NCBI GenBank assembly: GCA_977006965.1
Contig: OZ345353.1
Coordinates: 2,046,001-2,110,000 of the forward strand
Direction: 5' to 3'
Source of the DNA: Phymatolithon calcareum
Taxonomy: Eukaryota; Rhodophyta; Florideophyceae; Hapalidiales
DNA length: 64,000 nucleotides
Shown: positions 46,772-58,211 of the stretch, one piece after another
How the letters are laid out: each line of letters begins with the position of its first letter
Position numbering within the stretch: position 1 is the first letter of the stretch
Translations under genes and position numbers: made by a program
The notes under the pieces: model-generated
Told to the model about the DNA's origin: nothing
Seen by the model: only the letters and a program-made list of their open reading frames with translations
The model's database searches: none

Positions 46772-46790
46772 GGTTATGGGCCCAGTCAAC
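46772..46790 (+). other. Primer-binding site of element N
   Basis: GGTTATGGGCCCAGTCAAC is the iMet anticodon-arm complement. The leader has two 125-bp copies (TTGCAGTGCG/A at 46943 and 47068). Confidence 0.85.
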
Positions 46791-47280
46791 GCACCTCAAC
46801 CACCGCGTTCCATCATCATCGTCATCATCTCCGGGGTTCTCCTTCGCCCCCGATCTGTCTCTGTCTGATCTTCCTGCTTGCGCAACCTTGTCAAGAATCG
46901 TTGATTCTTGCTCGGTCCGCTTCAGGGTTTCATTAAGCGTCTTGCAGTGCGCGTTGCCGGCTGCAGGTTCAGGTGTACCAAAACACCAGAAGGGTTTTCC
47001 TGTTGCGTATCCTTGTTAAAAATCTTTGATTCTTACTAGGCCCGTTTCAGGATACCACAAAACGTCTTGCAGTGCATGTTGCCGGCTGCAGGTTCAGGTG
47101 TACCAAAACGCCACAAGAGGTATACGGCCATTGAGCCATCCCCCGATCAAGGTCCGGGTCACATTGACTCGAAGGGATTTCTTATACGGGACAGATTGCC
47201 TTGATAGTTAACTTCGGTTGACTCGCAGTGGACTCCCCGAACGGATTTTCGACAAGAATAGAAGACCCACACTCCCTAAA

Positions 47281-50200
47281 ATGGACAACTCGCAAGGAAC
47301 GCTGAAGGTCGAGAAACTCAATGAGACCAATTTCCATGCTTGGAAACAGAAAATTCAGCTAGTACTATCATTCCGCGAACTTGATGAACACATTGAGGAC
47401 GATCCACCAGCACGGGACTCGGACGATTTCACTCTCTGGCGTCGAAGTGACAACAAGGCAAAGGCTATTATCGGAATTTCTCTCTCGGATGAACATCTCG
47501 AGCATGTGCAAGATGTGAATACGGCCAAGGAAATGTGGCAGTCGATTCTCAATATCTTTGAACGACATACACTACTGAACAAACTGGCAGCTCGCCGCAA
47601 GTTCTATACCGCCACAATGCTCGAGGACGAGAAAATACTTTCTTATACGAACCGTATTCGCCAGATCGCATCCACCCTCAAGTCAATGGGTGTTGATATC
47701 GACGACAAAGAAATGGCGATGGCTGTGCTTAACGGATTTCCGGAACGGTACGATAGCTTAATCAGTGCACTCGATGCTCTTGGCAACGAGGATGAGTCAT
47801 TCTCGCTCGAGTTTGTGAAGAGCAGACTTTTGCAAGAGGAGCATCGTATGTCTATGAGAGTCGAAGCATCAACCGTGAAAGCTGAGACTGCCGCACTGTT
47901 CACAGCCAGACGTGATGGAGAACGCATTCGTGATCACTGCGACCATTGTCATCGATCCGGTCATAAGAGCGTGAAGTGTTGGACCAAATTTCCTCACCTT
48001 GCTCCGGAAGGATACAAACGTCGGAATGAAAAGCAAACAAAACCATCTGCATTTGTGACTGATGAGTCGGATCCTGTTCGTGTCATGTCTGATTCCGACT
48101 TTGTATGCTTGATGGCCAAGGTGCGCAATTCCGACATTTCCGAGAAGTCCAAGTCCTGGATCATTGACTCTGGAAGCACATCCCACATGACGTTTGACCG
48201 CTCACTCTTCTGCACGTACACCGAACTGTCGTCTACTGTTGAAATGGGAACGAAAACTAAGGCCACAATCGCTGGAAAGGGTGATGCCATTATTACGATC
48301 AATGTGAATGGGAAACCGTCGAAATGCAAACTCAGGGATGTTATGCACACACCGGACTTTGGATACTCTTTACTATCGGTATCCAAAATGGATGAGTATG
48401 GATATGGGATTACGTTCAAGAACAGTCGTTGCTATGTTAAAGCTCATGATGACACGGTTGCTACAGGAACACTTCGCAAGAGTCTCTACTCACTCGATCT
48501 TGCAGATGGCAATAAAGTTACCGAAGTTACCTGTCTTGCTAGCCTCCAGCTTTGGCATGAACGTCTCGCTCATGTCCATCCCTCTGGTATCTCTGATATG
48601 GTACGTCATGGGATGGTCAAAGGTGTGAACCTAGCTCCCAATCCAATCTCAGAACATCCAAGCAAGGGCTGTCTTGCCGGCAAAGGTCATCGCGCTCCTA
48701 TCCCAAAGTCTAGTAGTACTCGTTCTGAAACTGTCCTCAACCTCGTACATTCCGACGTCTTAGGTCCTATCGACATTCCATCACTTGGAGGCTCTCGATA
48801 CTTCATCACATTCATCGATGATCACTCCAAATGGACCACGGTATACACCATGCGACGGAAGTCGGAGAGCTTTGAGTGTTTTCGAAAGTTCCACAAGTAT
48901 GATGAAACCCATACTGGGAGAAAGCTTAAGCATTTGAACGTTCAGGACTTCTCGACTGCACCAAAGCTCAAGGCTATTAGGACCGATAACGGAGGCGAGT
49001 ACCTTTCCAACGAGTTCAAGGCATATTTGGCACAACACGGTATACATCAGCAACTCACAGTAGCATATACTCCACAACAGAATGGGGTGGCTGAGCGCAT
49101 GAACCGCACACTTCTCAACTTGGTGCGCTCGATGCTTCATCACAGAGGCATCGACAAGAAGTTCTGGGCTGAAGCACTTGCTACTGCTGTGTATGTTCGC
49201 AATCGAGTTACGTCACGAGGACTTCCTTCGAACAATACCCCCCATCACATATGGATGGGTGCCGCTCCAGACTTGGGACACTTACGTGTATTTGGCATAA
49301 AGTTTTGGTACGTGATTCCGAAAAAGAAGGTTAAGAAACTCGACTCTCGAACTCGTGAAGCCATTATGCTGGGATATGCGACTTCGTCCAAAGGATATAA
49401 GCTGTGGGATCTAAGCTCCAAGAAGGTGATTGTGTCAAGGGATGTGACGTTCGACGAATCGGATTGCGGATTAGGTGAGGCAGAAACGGATGTATCCACT
49501 GACATTCCAGACGACGGAGCTGTCCAAGCATGTGAGGATACGGTTGAAGCTAAGGATTCTTCGGAGGAAAACAAAAAGAACCTCGATGTGACTAACGAAG
49601 AAGGGCAGCAGGCGGAAGATGCAGAACAACCAACAGCACCACCGGCATCTGAAGTAACTACACCGATGATCGCCAAACACATTCTGCGCAGATCAGCTCG
49701 GGTCTCAAAACCACCCACTGACTTCTGGAAAGCTCCTCCGCACACTGCAATGCTTGCCTTCGAATCTGTCAATCTCGCATCGGAATCCGCTTTGTCTTCT
49801 CATCAAATACCTCAGACCTTTAAGGAAGCGACTTCAAATCATAATGTCGACTTCTGGTCAAAGGCCATTGAGAAAGAACATTCTTCACTCGTCCATAACA
49901 ATACCTGGAAACTGGTTCCGCGCAACTCCGACATGAACGTGCTACCGTGCAAGTATGTCTTCAAGGTCAAGGATACAGGCCCAAAAGTCCGAATTGTGGC
50001 AAAAGGGTTCCGACAGGTGCATGGGGTGGACTACGGTGAATCGTATGTCCCAGTCGTCAATTCATCTCGATTCGTATCCTACTTGAAACGGTTGCTGTCC
50101 ATGATCTGGAACTCCACCAAATGGATGTTGTGACAGCGTTCCTGCATGGTGACCTTGACGAAGACATCTACATGGAAGTTCCGGCCCGATTTCGAGATCC

Positions 50201-51355
50201 CAACCGTCCTAACCTTGTTTTCAAGCTTTTGAAGGCACTATACGGTCTGAAGCAAGCTCCGCGGCATTGGCATGCCAAGATCGACAAGTTCCTCATCGAC
50301 GAGCTCGCCTTCTCAAGCAGTCCCACCGATCCTTGTCTGTACGTCCGGCACAGGTCAAACAGCATCATGATCATCGCCCTGTATGTGGATGACTTACTGA
50401 TTGCTGGAACGACACCTCTGCCATTTCGTGGATGAAGGGGGAGCTGAACAAGCGGTTCGAGATGAAGGACCTTGATGAAGCAAGTGTATGCCTTGGGCTT
50501 GAGATTCGCCGGGACCGTACTCTTCGGACCCTTCATCTTTCGCAGTCCGTCTACGCTCAGTCCGTTCTGGAACGCTTCGGCATGGAGAACTCGAAACCGG
50601 CACCTACCCCAATGGAGTCAAGCAGCAAGAACACCGCAATCGAGGAAGTGGATATCACCGAGTCCCTTGGAGACGAAGTTCCGTATCGTCCAGCTATCGG
50701 AAGCCTGATGTACTTGATGGTCGGCACTCGCCCAGACATCTCGGACTCGGTCGGAAAGCTTTCTTCGTTTTGCGAGAAACCCTTAAAGCGTCACTGGATG
50801 GGTGTTAAGCGCGTTCTTCGGTACATTGCAGGTACTCGAGACTATGGGATTCTGTTCGGTGCAAGTGGGAGCTTGGTGCCAATCGGGTACACAGACGCGG
50901 ATTGGGCAGGATGTCGTGAGACAAGGCGATCAACAAGTGGCTATGTGTTCCTTCTCGCAGGGGGAGCCATAAGCTGGTGTTCGAAGAAACAAACTATCGT
51001 CGCCACGTCAACATGTGAAGCGGAGTACATCGCTTCCTGTGCCGCCGCCAAGGAAGCTATTTGGCTGTCAAGACTTATCGCAGATATCCAAGGTCTCCAG
51101 AAGCCCACTCTCATGACTTTGTATACCGACAGTCAGAGTGCAATGGCAACCGGGAGGAACGCTGCCATCACTCAACGCAACAAGCATATTGACATCCAAT
51201 ATCACTACGTTCGTGATGTTGTTGCAACAGGAAAGATCTCGATTAAGTACTGCAATACTGAGTCCATGGTTGCTGATGCACTAACCAAGCCACTCGATCG
51301 AATCAAGACAGCCAAGTTCGCTGAAGAGATGGGAGTATGCAAGCAAGTGGCGTAG
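47281..51355 (+). pseudogene. Copia element N gag-pol, two frameshifts in RT
   Basis: It is open from ATG 47281 through gag, CCHC, protease and integrase into RT at about 50060, where one base is lost (GTCGTGAAATTC reads GTCGTCAATTC). RT continues from 50121 to about 50407, where one A of GGAAACGAC is missing. The rest of RT and RNase H run from 50432 to 51355. The integrase finger reads SKGC instead of CKGC, losing a zinc ligand. It shares GISLSD, GFPERYD and KYDETHTG with K, so the two are sister copies in inverted arrangement. Confidence 0.92.
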
Positions 51356-51377
51356 TGTCCCTCGATCAAGGGGGGAG

Positions 51378-51821
51378 TGTTGGACGTGTGACTGCTTGGA
51401 GTTCTAGTCGCAAACACACTTCAATATTAAGGCATGATCTCGGTACACGTGTACACGTGTCAAGTCGAAAGTCAAGGTGTCTCAGAACTTTGAATCAAGA
51501 AGATTGGAAGTGACACTTGTCAAAGTATGATAAGAGTATGATAATCATACTCCCCTCACTCAGTAGATAATTTTTGATTTTTTATATTACACGTGTCATA
51601 TGATATTATGACAAATTTGTTTAGGGTTAGAGTGTCTCCGTCGTCAATTAGGGTTTTGATCAAGTCTGGTCGAGTTTTCAGGTCTATATATGCTCGACCT
51701 GATATCCGCCAAGGGAATAAACCAAGTAACACATTCTCACCTCTCTCAGCTTCTACTCAACCATTTTCTTTCAACCAAAGTTTTCCTCTCTCCTCATCCA
51801 CTCCCGAACCTTCGACCAACA
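51378..51821 (+). repeat. 3' LTR of element N
   Basis: It starts TGTTGGACGTGTG after an extended purine tract (AAGGGGGGAG) and ends TTCGACCAACA. It is inserted next to the reversed pol of O. Confidence 0.93.
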
Positions 51822-54297
51822 GTGGATCGACGAAGTATGGGTTTCGCGACTAACTCAGCAGTTGAGTCAGCATTAGAAGTTGAGATAGATTCTTCTTTAG
51901 AGCCACTGTGCTGACCATCACCGTTGTCCTTTCGTTCGTCCACGGTACCCTCCACTGCAACGTCCTCGACTTTCACGGAAACCTCACGGATGTTGGCATA
52001 GTTGGGACTCTGCTCGACCTTGATGATCGCTGGAGGAATTTCGGTAGCTTCCTCGAATTCAAATGCATCTTGAAAGCTTTGGTCAAACCCTGCATTTGGA
52101 AAACTGATTGGTATATCCGTTTTAGGATTCTCAGTTTCGCATGCCGATTCGTCAAATATAACATCCCGAGATACGATCACCTTGCATGCATTCGGATCCC
52201 ATAATTTGTATCCCTTAGATGCAAACGAGAATCCCATCATGATCGCTTCACGAGTACGAGAGTCGAGTTTCTTGACCTTCTTTTCGGAATCACGTACCAA
52301 CACTTGGCGCCAAATACGCGTAAGTGTTCCAAGTTTGGTAGTGATGGGGGGTCGTGTTCGAAGGAAGTCCTCGCGACGTAACTCGATTTCGGACATACAC
52401 AGCAGTTGACAGTGGTTCAGCCCAGAACTTCTTCTCGATGCCTTTGTGATGAAGCATCGAGCGCACTAAGTTGAGTAAAGTGCGGTTCATGCGCTCAGCC
52501 ACCCCATTCTGTTGAGGAGTGTAAGCAACGGTGCGTTGATGGTGAATACCGTGATCGAAAAGATATGACTTGAACTCATTTGATACGTATTCTCCTCCGT
52601 TATCGGTCCGAATAGCTTTGAGCTTAGGTGCCGGTGAGAATTGATGTACGTTGAGGTGTTTCAGCTTTCTTCCGGTGTGTTTTTCAGCGTATTTGTGAAA
52701 TTTCTGAAGCACTCGAAGCTCTCGGACTTCTTTCGCATGGTGAAAACTGTTGTCCATTTGGAGTGATCATCGATAAACGTGATGAAATACGGAGAGCCTC
52801 CTAGTGATGGGATGTCAATTGGACCGAGAACGTCGGAATGCACGAGATCGAGAAGTGCGTCCGAGCGATAACCACTAGACTTCGGGATAGGAGCACGATG
52901 TGCTTTCCCAGCAATGCAACCTTTGCATACATTGTCCGACGAAGACCCTGGATCGATATGCAATCCTTTTACAACCCCATGGCGTGCCATGCCGGAGATT
53001 CCAGGAGAACTGACATGCGCGAGACGCTCGTGCCATAGCTGTAGGCTGACGAGGGATGTTTCCTTGGACATGGGTTTGTTCTCCGGACGATCCAGAATGT
53101 ATAGATCTTTGCGGAGAGTACCTTGGGCGATAATCTCATCATGTGCCTTGATATAGCACCGTTTGCTTTTGAATAAGATCCCATACCCATACACGTCCAG
53201 TTTAGAAACGGAAAGGAGCGAATAAACAAAGTCCGGAATATGAAGAACGTTTTGGAGCTTACACTGAGACTGTTTTCCGTTGATGCTGAGTGTTTCGATA
53301 GCATCGCCCTTTCCTGCTATGGTTGCAGTTGCTCTAGTTCCCATTTCGACTGTAGACCTCATTTCCGTGTATGAGACAAAGATTGAACGATCGAATGTCA
53401 TGTGGGATGTGCTTCCAGAGTCGATAATCCATGACGTGGACCTTTCGGGAATGTTTGAGTTTCGCATCTTTGTCATTAAGCAAACGTAGTCAGAATCAGA
53501 CATGACACGAATAGATTCTGTTTCACCAGCAACTAAGGCAGTCGGTTTGTCCTTCTTTTCTTTTCGACCCGGAGGTTTGTATCCCGGTGGTGCAAGGTGT
53601 GGAAACTTAACCCGACACCTGAGAGAGGGATGTCCAGCTCGATTGCAATGGTCACAATGGTCATAGGCGTATCAACCATTTTGAGTTGCACTTACAAGAG
53701 TCGTGGACCTAGACTTCTCCGTCGAGGCTTCGAGGCGCATAGTCATACATTGCTTCTCTTGTAGAAGTCGGCTCTTCACAAACTCGAGAGAGAATGTCTC
53801 GTCCTCGTTCCCAAGCGCGTCCAAAGCAGTGATGAGACTGTCATAACGATCCGGAAGACTATTCAGGACAGCCATTGCCATTTCCTTGTCGTCGATGTCA
53901 ACACCAATTGATTTGAGTGTGGATGCGAACTGACGAATTCGGTTGGTGTATGGCAGTATCTTTTCGCCCTCGAGCATTGTGGCGGTATAGGACGTGCGAC
54001 GAGCGGCGAGTTTATTAAGAAGCGTATGGCGTTCGAATATGTTGAGAATCGCCTGCCACATTTCTTTCGCCGTTTCGACACCTCGCACATGTTCGAGATG
54101 GGCATCGGAAAGGGATAGACCTTATTGTCATGTCGACGCCAGACTTTGAACTCGTCTGTGTCCCTTGCCGGAGTGCTTACCTCGGTGTACTCATCGAGCT
54201 CGCGGAATGATAGTACTAGCTGAATTTTCTGTTTCCAAGCGTGGAAATTGGTCTCGGTGAGTTTTTCGACCTTCAGCGTTCCTTGCGAGTTGTCCAT
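51822..54297 (-). pseudogene. Copia element O gag to integrase, broken, third subfamily
   Basis: It starts MDNSQGTLKVEKLTETN at 54297. Gag has a deletion and frameshift near 54125 and a stop after the gag end near 53672. The zinc knuckle is damaged (about 53600-53680). Protease (IIDSGSTSHM near 53410) and the HHCC finger (CKGC) are open from 53503 to 52661. The DDE core continues in another frame to about 52290, followed by the linker before RT. RT and RNase H are missing beyond 51822. The protein is clearly more diverged from the others than they are from each other. Confidence 0.9.
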
Positions 54298-55012
54298 ATT
54301 TGGACTGGGGTTCTTGAAATCTTGTCGAAGATCCGTTCGGGGAGTCCACTGCGAGTTAACAGAAGTTAACTATCAAGGCAATCTGTCCCTTATAGGAAAT
54401 TCGCTTCGAGTCAGTGTGACCCGGAGCTTGATCTGGGGATGGCTCTAGGCCGTATACCTCTTGAAGATAGGGCTGGCTCTAGGCCGTTTACCTCTTGTGG
54501 CGTTTTGGTACACCTGAACCTGCAGCCGACAACACGCACTGCAAGACGTATCCGTCAATTCCAATGTCCTAAATTCCAATGTTGATGTTGGCACACCCCA
54601 CCGAACAAGTACTTCGTGAGGCTATAATTGCGACCTTTTCCTTGAAGATGAGTATACGGGGCCTACTGACCACGCGCTTTGCGTGGCAGACTGTCTTTCA
54701 AATCGGTAAACAGTACTCCAACAAGTCTTTCAGATTCCCTTCCAATCACACAACAGAATTCTGCAGAGCCGAGATGCGTCCAGGTGGATACTCGGAAGAC
54801 TACTTGATTTCTCAAGCGTATATCCCTTTCACCACGTAGCAGAACACGGATGTTGTCAGACTGTTTCGTAGATTATACTCTGTGCAGAGTCGCTTTAGGG
54901 TGGCCGATGGATGGCGCAGATACCACAGGGTTTTAAACCTTTTGATAATGAAAATTGGGTGAGAATGAAGGAGGACCACTCGGTAAGGTGATAGCGCTGG
55001 TTGATTACGCGT
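54298..55012 (-). other. Leader of element O
   Basis: This is untranslated sequence between gag start and primer site. The inner 260 bp resemble the other leaders (GGTTCAGGTGTACC box), with a small tandem duplication of GGCTCTAGGCCG near 54441 and 54476. The outer ~450 bp match nothing else in the window and show no credible ORF. Confidence 0.65.
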
Positions 55013-55029
55013 TATCTGGGCCCATAACC
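55013..55029 (-). other. Primer-binding site of element O
   Basis: It is the reverse complement of GGTTATGGGCCCAGATA. The same tRNA-iMet core is present although the LTR belongs to another family. Confidence 0.8.
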
Positions 55030-55484
55030 TGTTGGATGGAGGTTTTGAGGTTGATGGATGAGCTGGTTGAGATGGTTGAGGTGGATGAGATGGTTGAGAT
55101 GGTTGAGATGGTTGAGATGGTTGAGATGGTTGTGAGATGTTCCTTGGTTTATTGAGTCGGGCTTCAGATCCGGGTCTTATATAGGCCTCAGATTGAAGTA
55201 TGATAGGACTTCTGATGCTCATTGCACTACTAACTGTGATTGAATCAATCAACTAAGAGATTGAATTGTCCACTGTGATTGATTCAATCAACAGTGCAAA
55301 TGCCAATCAACAAAATGATTGGAATACTGACAATGACAAGTGCAATCAATAAATTGATTGAACTGCAACATTGACAGTACAGATGGAAAAATATAGACTG
55401 ATTTTATCATAACATATGAGAAATGGTTATGACAAAGGATAATGTGTACTGCGACAAGAGCTCCAAGCAGTCCCATTTCCAACA
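55030..55484 (-). repeat. 5' LTR of element O, third LTR family
   Basis: It is reverse, from TGTTGGATGGAGG to CCATTTCCAACA. It has the same U3 (repeated GATTGAATCAATCA units) and TATA region as the solo LTR at 20887-21295. The 9-bp repeat GAGATGGTT is expanded near 55070-55132. Confidence 0.9.
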
Positions 55485-55961
55485 GATACCATGGGGATAT
55501 CGTTCAAGCCGCGATCATGTGGCTATCCTTCGCAATCATCAGGCTATCATTCAGGGCACTGTCAATTACGGCGCTATTATTAACGGCGCTATCATCTGGC
55601 TATCATTCGCTATCATGGGACAATCATTCAGGACGCTATCCTTGGGCTATCATTCAGTGCGATACCACGGGAATATCGTTCAAGCCGAGATCATGTGGCT
55701 ATCCTTCACTATCATCAAGATATCATTCAGGGCACTATCAATTACGGCGCTATCATTAACGGCGCTATCATCTGGCTATCATTCGCTATCATGGGACAAT
55801 CATTCAGGACGCTATCCTGCCGATATCGTTCAAGCCGCGATCATGTGGCTATCTTTCGCTATCATCAGGCTATCATTCAGGGCATTATCAATTACGGCGG
55901 TATCATCTGGCTCTCATTCGCTATCATGGGACAATCATTCAGGATGCTATCCTGGAGCTAT
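55485..55961 (+). repeat. Satellite array, diverged subtype
   Basis: It is the same repeat architecture with subtype changes (CATGTGGCTATCC, TTAACGGCGCTATCATC, CATGGGACAATC). It abuts the third-family LTR on the left and reversed RNase H on the right. Confidence 0.88.
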
Positions 55962-56460
55962 AAAAGTCATGAGAGTGAGCTTGTCTAGACCTTGGATATC
56001 TGTTACAAATCCTGACAGCTATACATCTTCCTTGGCAGCAGCATACGAAGCGATATATCCCGCTTCGCATGTTGATGTGGGGACGATTGTTTGTTTCTTC
56101 GATCGCCAGCTTATGTCTCCCCCTACAAAAAGGAACACAGAGCCACCTGTTGATTACCTTGTCGCACGACATCCTGCCCAATCCGCGTCTGTGTACCCGA
56201 TTGGCACAATGCTGCCACTTGCATCGAACAAAATCCCGTGGTCTCGAGTACCTGCAATGTACTGAAGAACGCGCTTAACAAAGAGCCAGAGACGCTTTTG
56301 GGGTTTCTTGCAAAACGAAGAAACCTTGCTGACCGAGTCAAAGATGTTTGGACAAGTGTCGACCATCAAGTACATTAGGCTTCCGATGGCTGGGCGATAC
56401 GGAACTTTGTCGTCAAGGGACTTGGTGATATCAACTTCTTCGATTGCTGTGTTCTTATTG
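55962..56460 (-). pseudogene. Copia RNase H fragment, reverse
   Basis: On the minus strand it reads NKNTAIEEVDIT ... YRPAIGSLMYLMV ... YTDADWAGCRAT, then shifts frame and degrades to the CEAEYIA and TLYTDSQ region. Several substitutions (DTCPNIFDSVSK) show age. It is bounded by satellite on both sides. Confidence 0.85.
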
Positions 56461-56596
56461 ATCGCGGCTTGAACGATATCCCCATGGTATCGCAATGAAT
56501 GATAGCCCCAGGATAGCGTCCTGAATGATTGTCCCATGATAGCGAATGATAGCCAGATAATAGCGCCAGAATTGATAGTGCCCTGAATGATCTTTT
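56461..56596 (-). repeat. Satellite fragment, reverse, diverged subtype
   Basis: It is about 135 bp in reverse orientation with the same subtype variants as 55485-55961 (CATGGTATCGC, CATGATAGCG). Confidence 0.85.
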
Positions 56597-57040
56597 AATC
56601 GCCGAGAATGTCTCTTCTGGAATCTCTTGGATCAAGGGGAGCTTAATAAACGCTTTGAGATGAAAGACTTGGGTGAAGCAAGCATGTGCCTTGGTCTCGA
56701 AATCCGCCGATATCACAATTAACGAACTCTTCAATTGTCACAAACCATTTACGCGGAGGCATTCATGAAACAGTTAGCATGTAAAACGCGAAATCATGGC
56801 CTACGCCGATGGAGTCTTCCAAGAAGAGGGCCGGTATCGAAGAACTTGACGTGTCAGAACACGTGTCAGATGAAGTCTGATACCGCCCTTCCATCGGAAT
56901 TCATGTTCCTCATGCTTGGAACGCGTCCTAATATCTCGGACGTTGTTGGGAAGTTTTCTTCGTTCTTTGAAAAGCCTCTTAAATGTCACTAGACAGCGGT
57001 TAAGCAAGTTCTAGGATAGATTGCAGTAAGTCGGGTCTAC
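56597..57040 (+). pseudogene. Copia RT to RNase H fragment, decayed
   Basis: On the plus strand recognisable stretches are SWIKG, MKDLGEASMCLGLEIRR, then TRPNISDVVGKF and FEKPLKCH. Frameshifts and stops are frequent. It is the oldest-looking copia piece and marks the right edge of the retrotransposon cluster. Confidence 0.8.
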
Positions 57041-57943
57041 TGAATTAACGTATTGGTTTCATGATTTAAAAAGGGAGGGAAATCGCTAAATGGACACAAA
57101 ATACCGGAAAATTCGGTAAATAGACTGCCCAGGCAAATCTACTACTCCCCCTCACCCAAACGTACTATCATACTGACTCTAGCCAGACCTTCAACTCATC
57201 CTTTTCTCAAGCTGCTTGTGAAGCCGGAAGTCATTGGAAGTGGCACGCTGAGCTGCGTTGTTCGCAGCGAAGAGATACCTTTCGATGTGAAAGCTTGAAC
57301 CAGCGGCCCTGTAGCCACGTTGTTTCTGCACTTTAGTTCGCTGCAAGGCGCTTTGTGCAACACTGGTTCGCGTTCGACCCGTGGAACAAACACTCCTTCG
57401 GGGACATGTGGACATTGAGAGCACGGGCAGAGGAACACGAGGGCAGCATCACTCGTGTTGCAGTCACTAGTGACCAGCTTGTACAGCGAACTTGTGACTA
57501 AGCCGGGCCGTAATCGAAAGGAGCCCTGCATGCCGTCCGAAATAAGGACCCTCACTGCTCATCGTGCGGACATACCGGCCACTTCTCACAGAGATGAGGT
57601 GGACTCAACATCGACAACGTTGTCGAGACGAAGCGAAAACACATCGAAAAAGCGGCTGATTATCACCTGCGATGACGGAGATGCTGCTTGCAAAGAGGAG
57701 CTAAACCATAGAGCGTAGCGAACATAATAAATTTTACTGTCGCATAGATTGCTCTGAGAAACGGATGGGTAGTGGGTTGGGCTAGGTTGAGTATGACAGT
57801 ACATGTTGCTACGGTGAGTAGTAGATTTGGCTAGGGATGTCTATTTAGCGAATTCCCCTTTTTGGTCATTTAGCGAATTCGCTCATTTAGAAAGGCGTAC
57901 TCGCTAAGCAGTGAGTTATTTTGTTAATTACCTTCTACTTAGA
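57041..57943. other. Intergenic region with a possible decayed TIR pair
   Basis: I see no gene I can support. A plus ORF (57455-57718, 87 residues) and an overlapping cysteine-rich minus ORF (57196-57555) match nothing I recognise. Sequences at 57079-57130 and 57833-57882 are imperfect inverted repeats sharing TCGCTAAATG and GGTAAATAGAC or GCTAAATAGAC. They could be the ends of an old ~800-bp DNA transposon. Confidence 0.4.
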
Positions 57944-58204
57944 TTACTGCAGGTCATTTTTTCTTATAGCTAATTTAAAGCATGCTTCTTCTCTGCCTCC
58001 CGCTCGCCCGTACTTGGCGATTCCACCCGCAGCAACTGGTGTGGTTCCACGTATCACGAGTCCAAGTTGACGGCCGAAAATGTCCCAGTAGTCTTTGTCG
58101 AACGGCTTCATTCTACCACGAAGCACCTTGTTCGGCCTGAAGCACTTCATACTCAAGTCGGGCTCAATCTTGGTGGAGATATCTTTCAGAGATATCTCCA
58201 CCAA
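57944..58204 (-). pseudogene. Possible gene remnant of unknown family
   Basis: This is an 86-residue open frame. Its middle (PFDKDYWDIFGRQLGLVIRG) has a protein-like composition with aromatic and charged alternation. Its first codons fall in the right arm of a perfect hairpin, so the true upstream coding part is probably missing or the start is artificial. I do not recognise the family. It may be an old transposon or host gene fragment. Confidence 0.3.
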
Positions 58205-58211
58205 GATTGAG
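58163..58211. repeat. Perfect 22-bp inverted repeat, 5-bp loop
   Basis: The arms are 58163-58184 and 58190-58211 (outer bases CTCAATCTTGG and CCAAGATTGAG) around TTCAG. There is no mismatch and no T-run after it. It looks like a local fold-back duplication or a strong RNA hairpin. Confidence 0.95.

Noticed and set aside
54579-54839. Short plus-strand ORF in the leader of O
   Set aside because: It has no similarity to anything else here and lies in an untranslated leader. Chance ORF.
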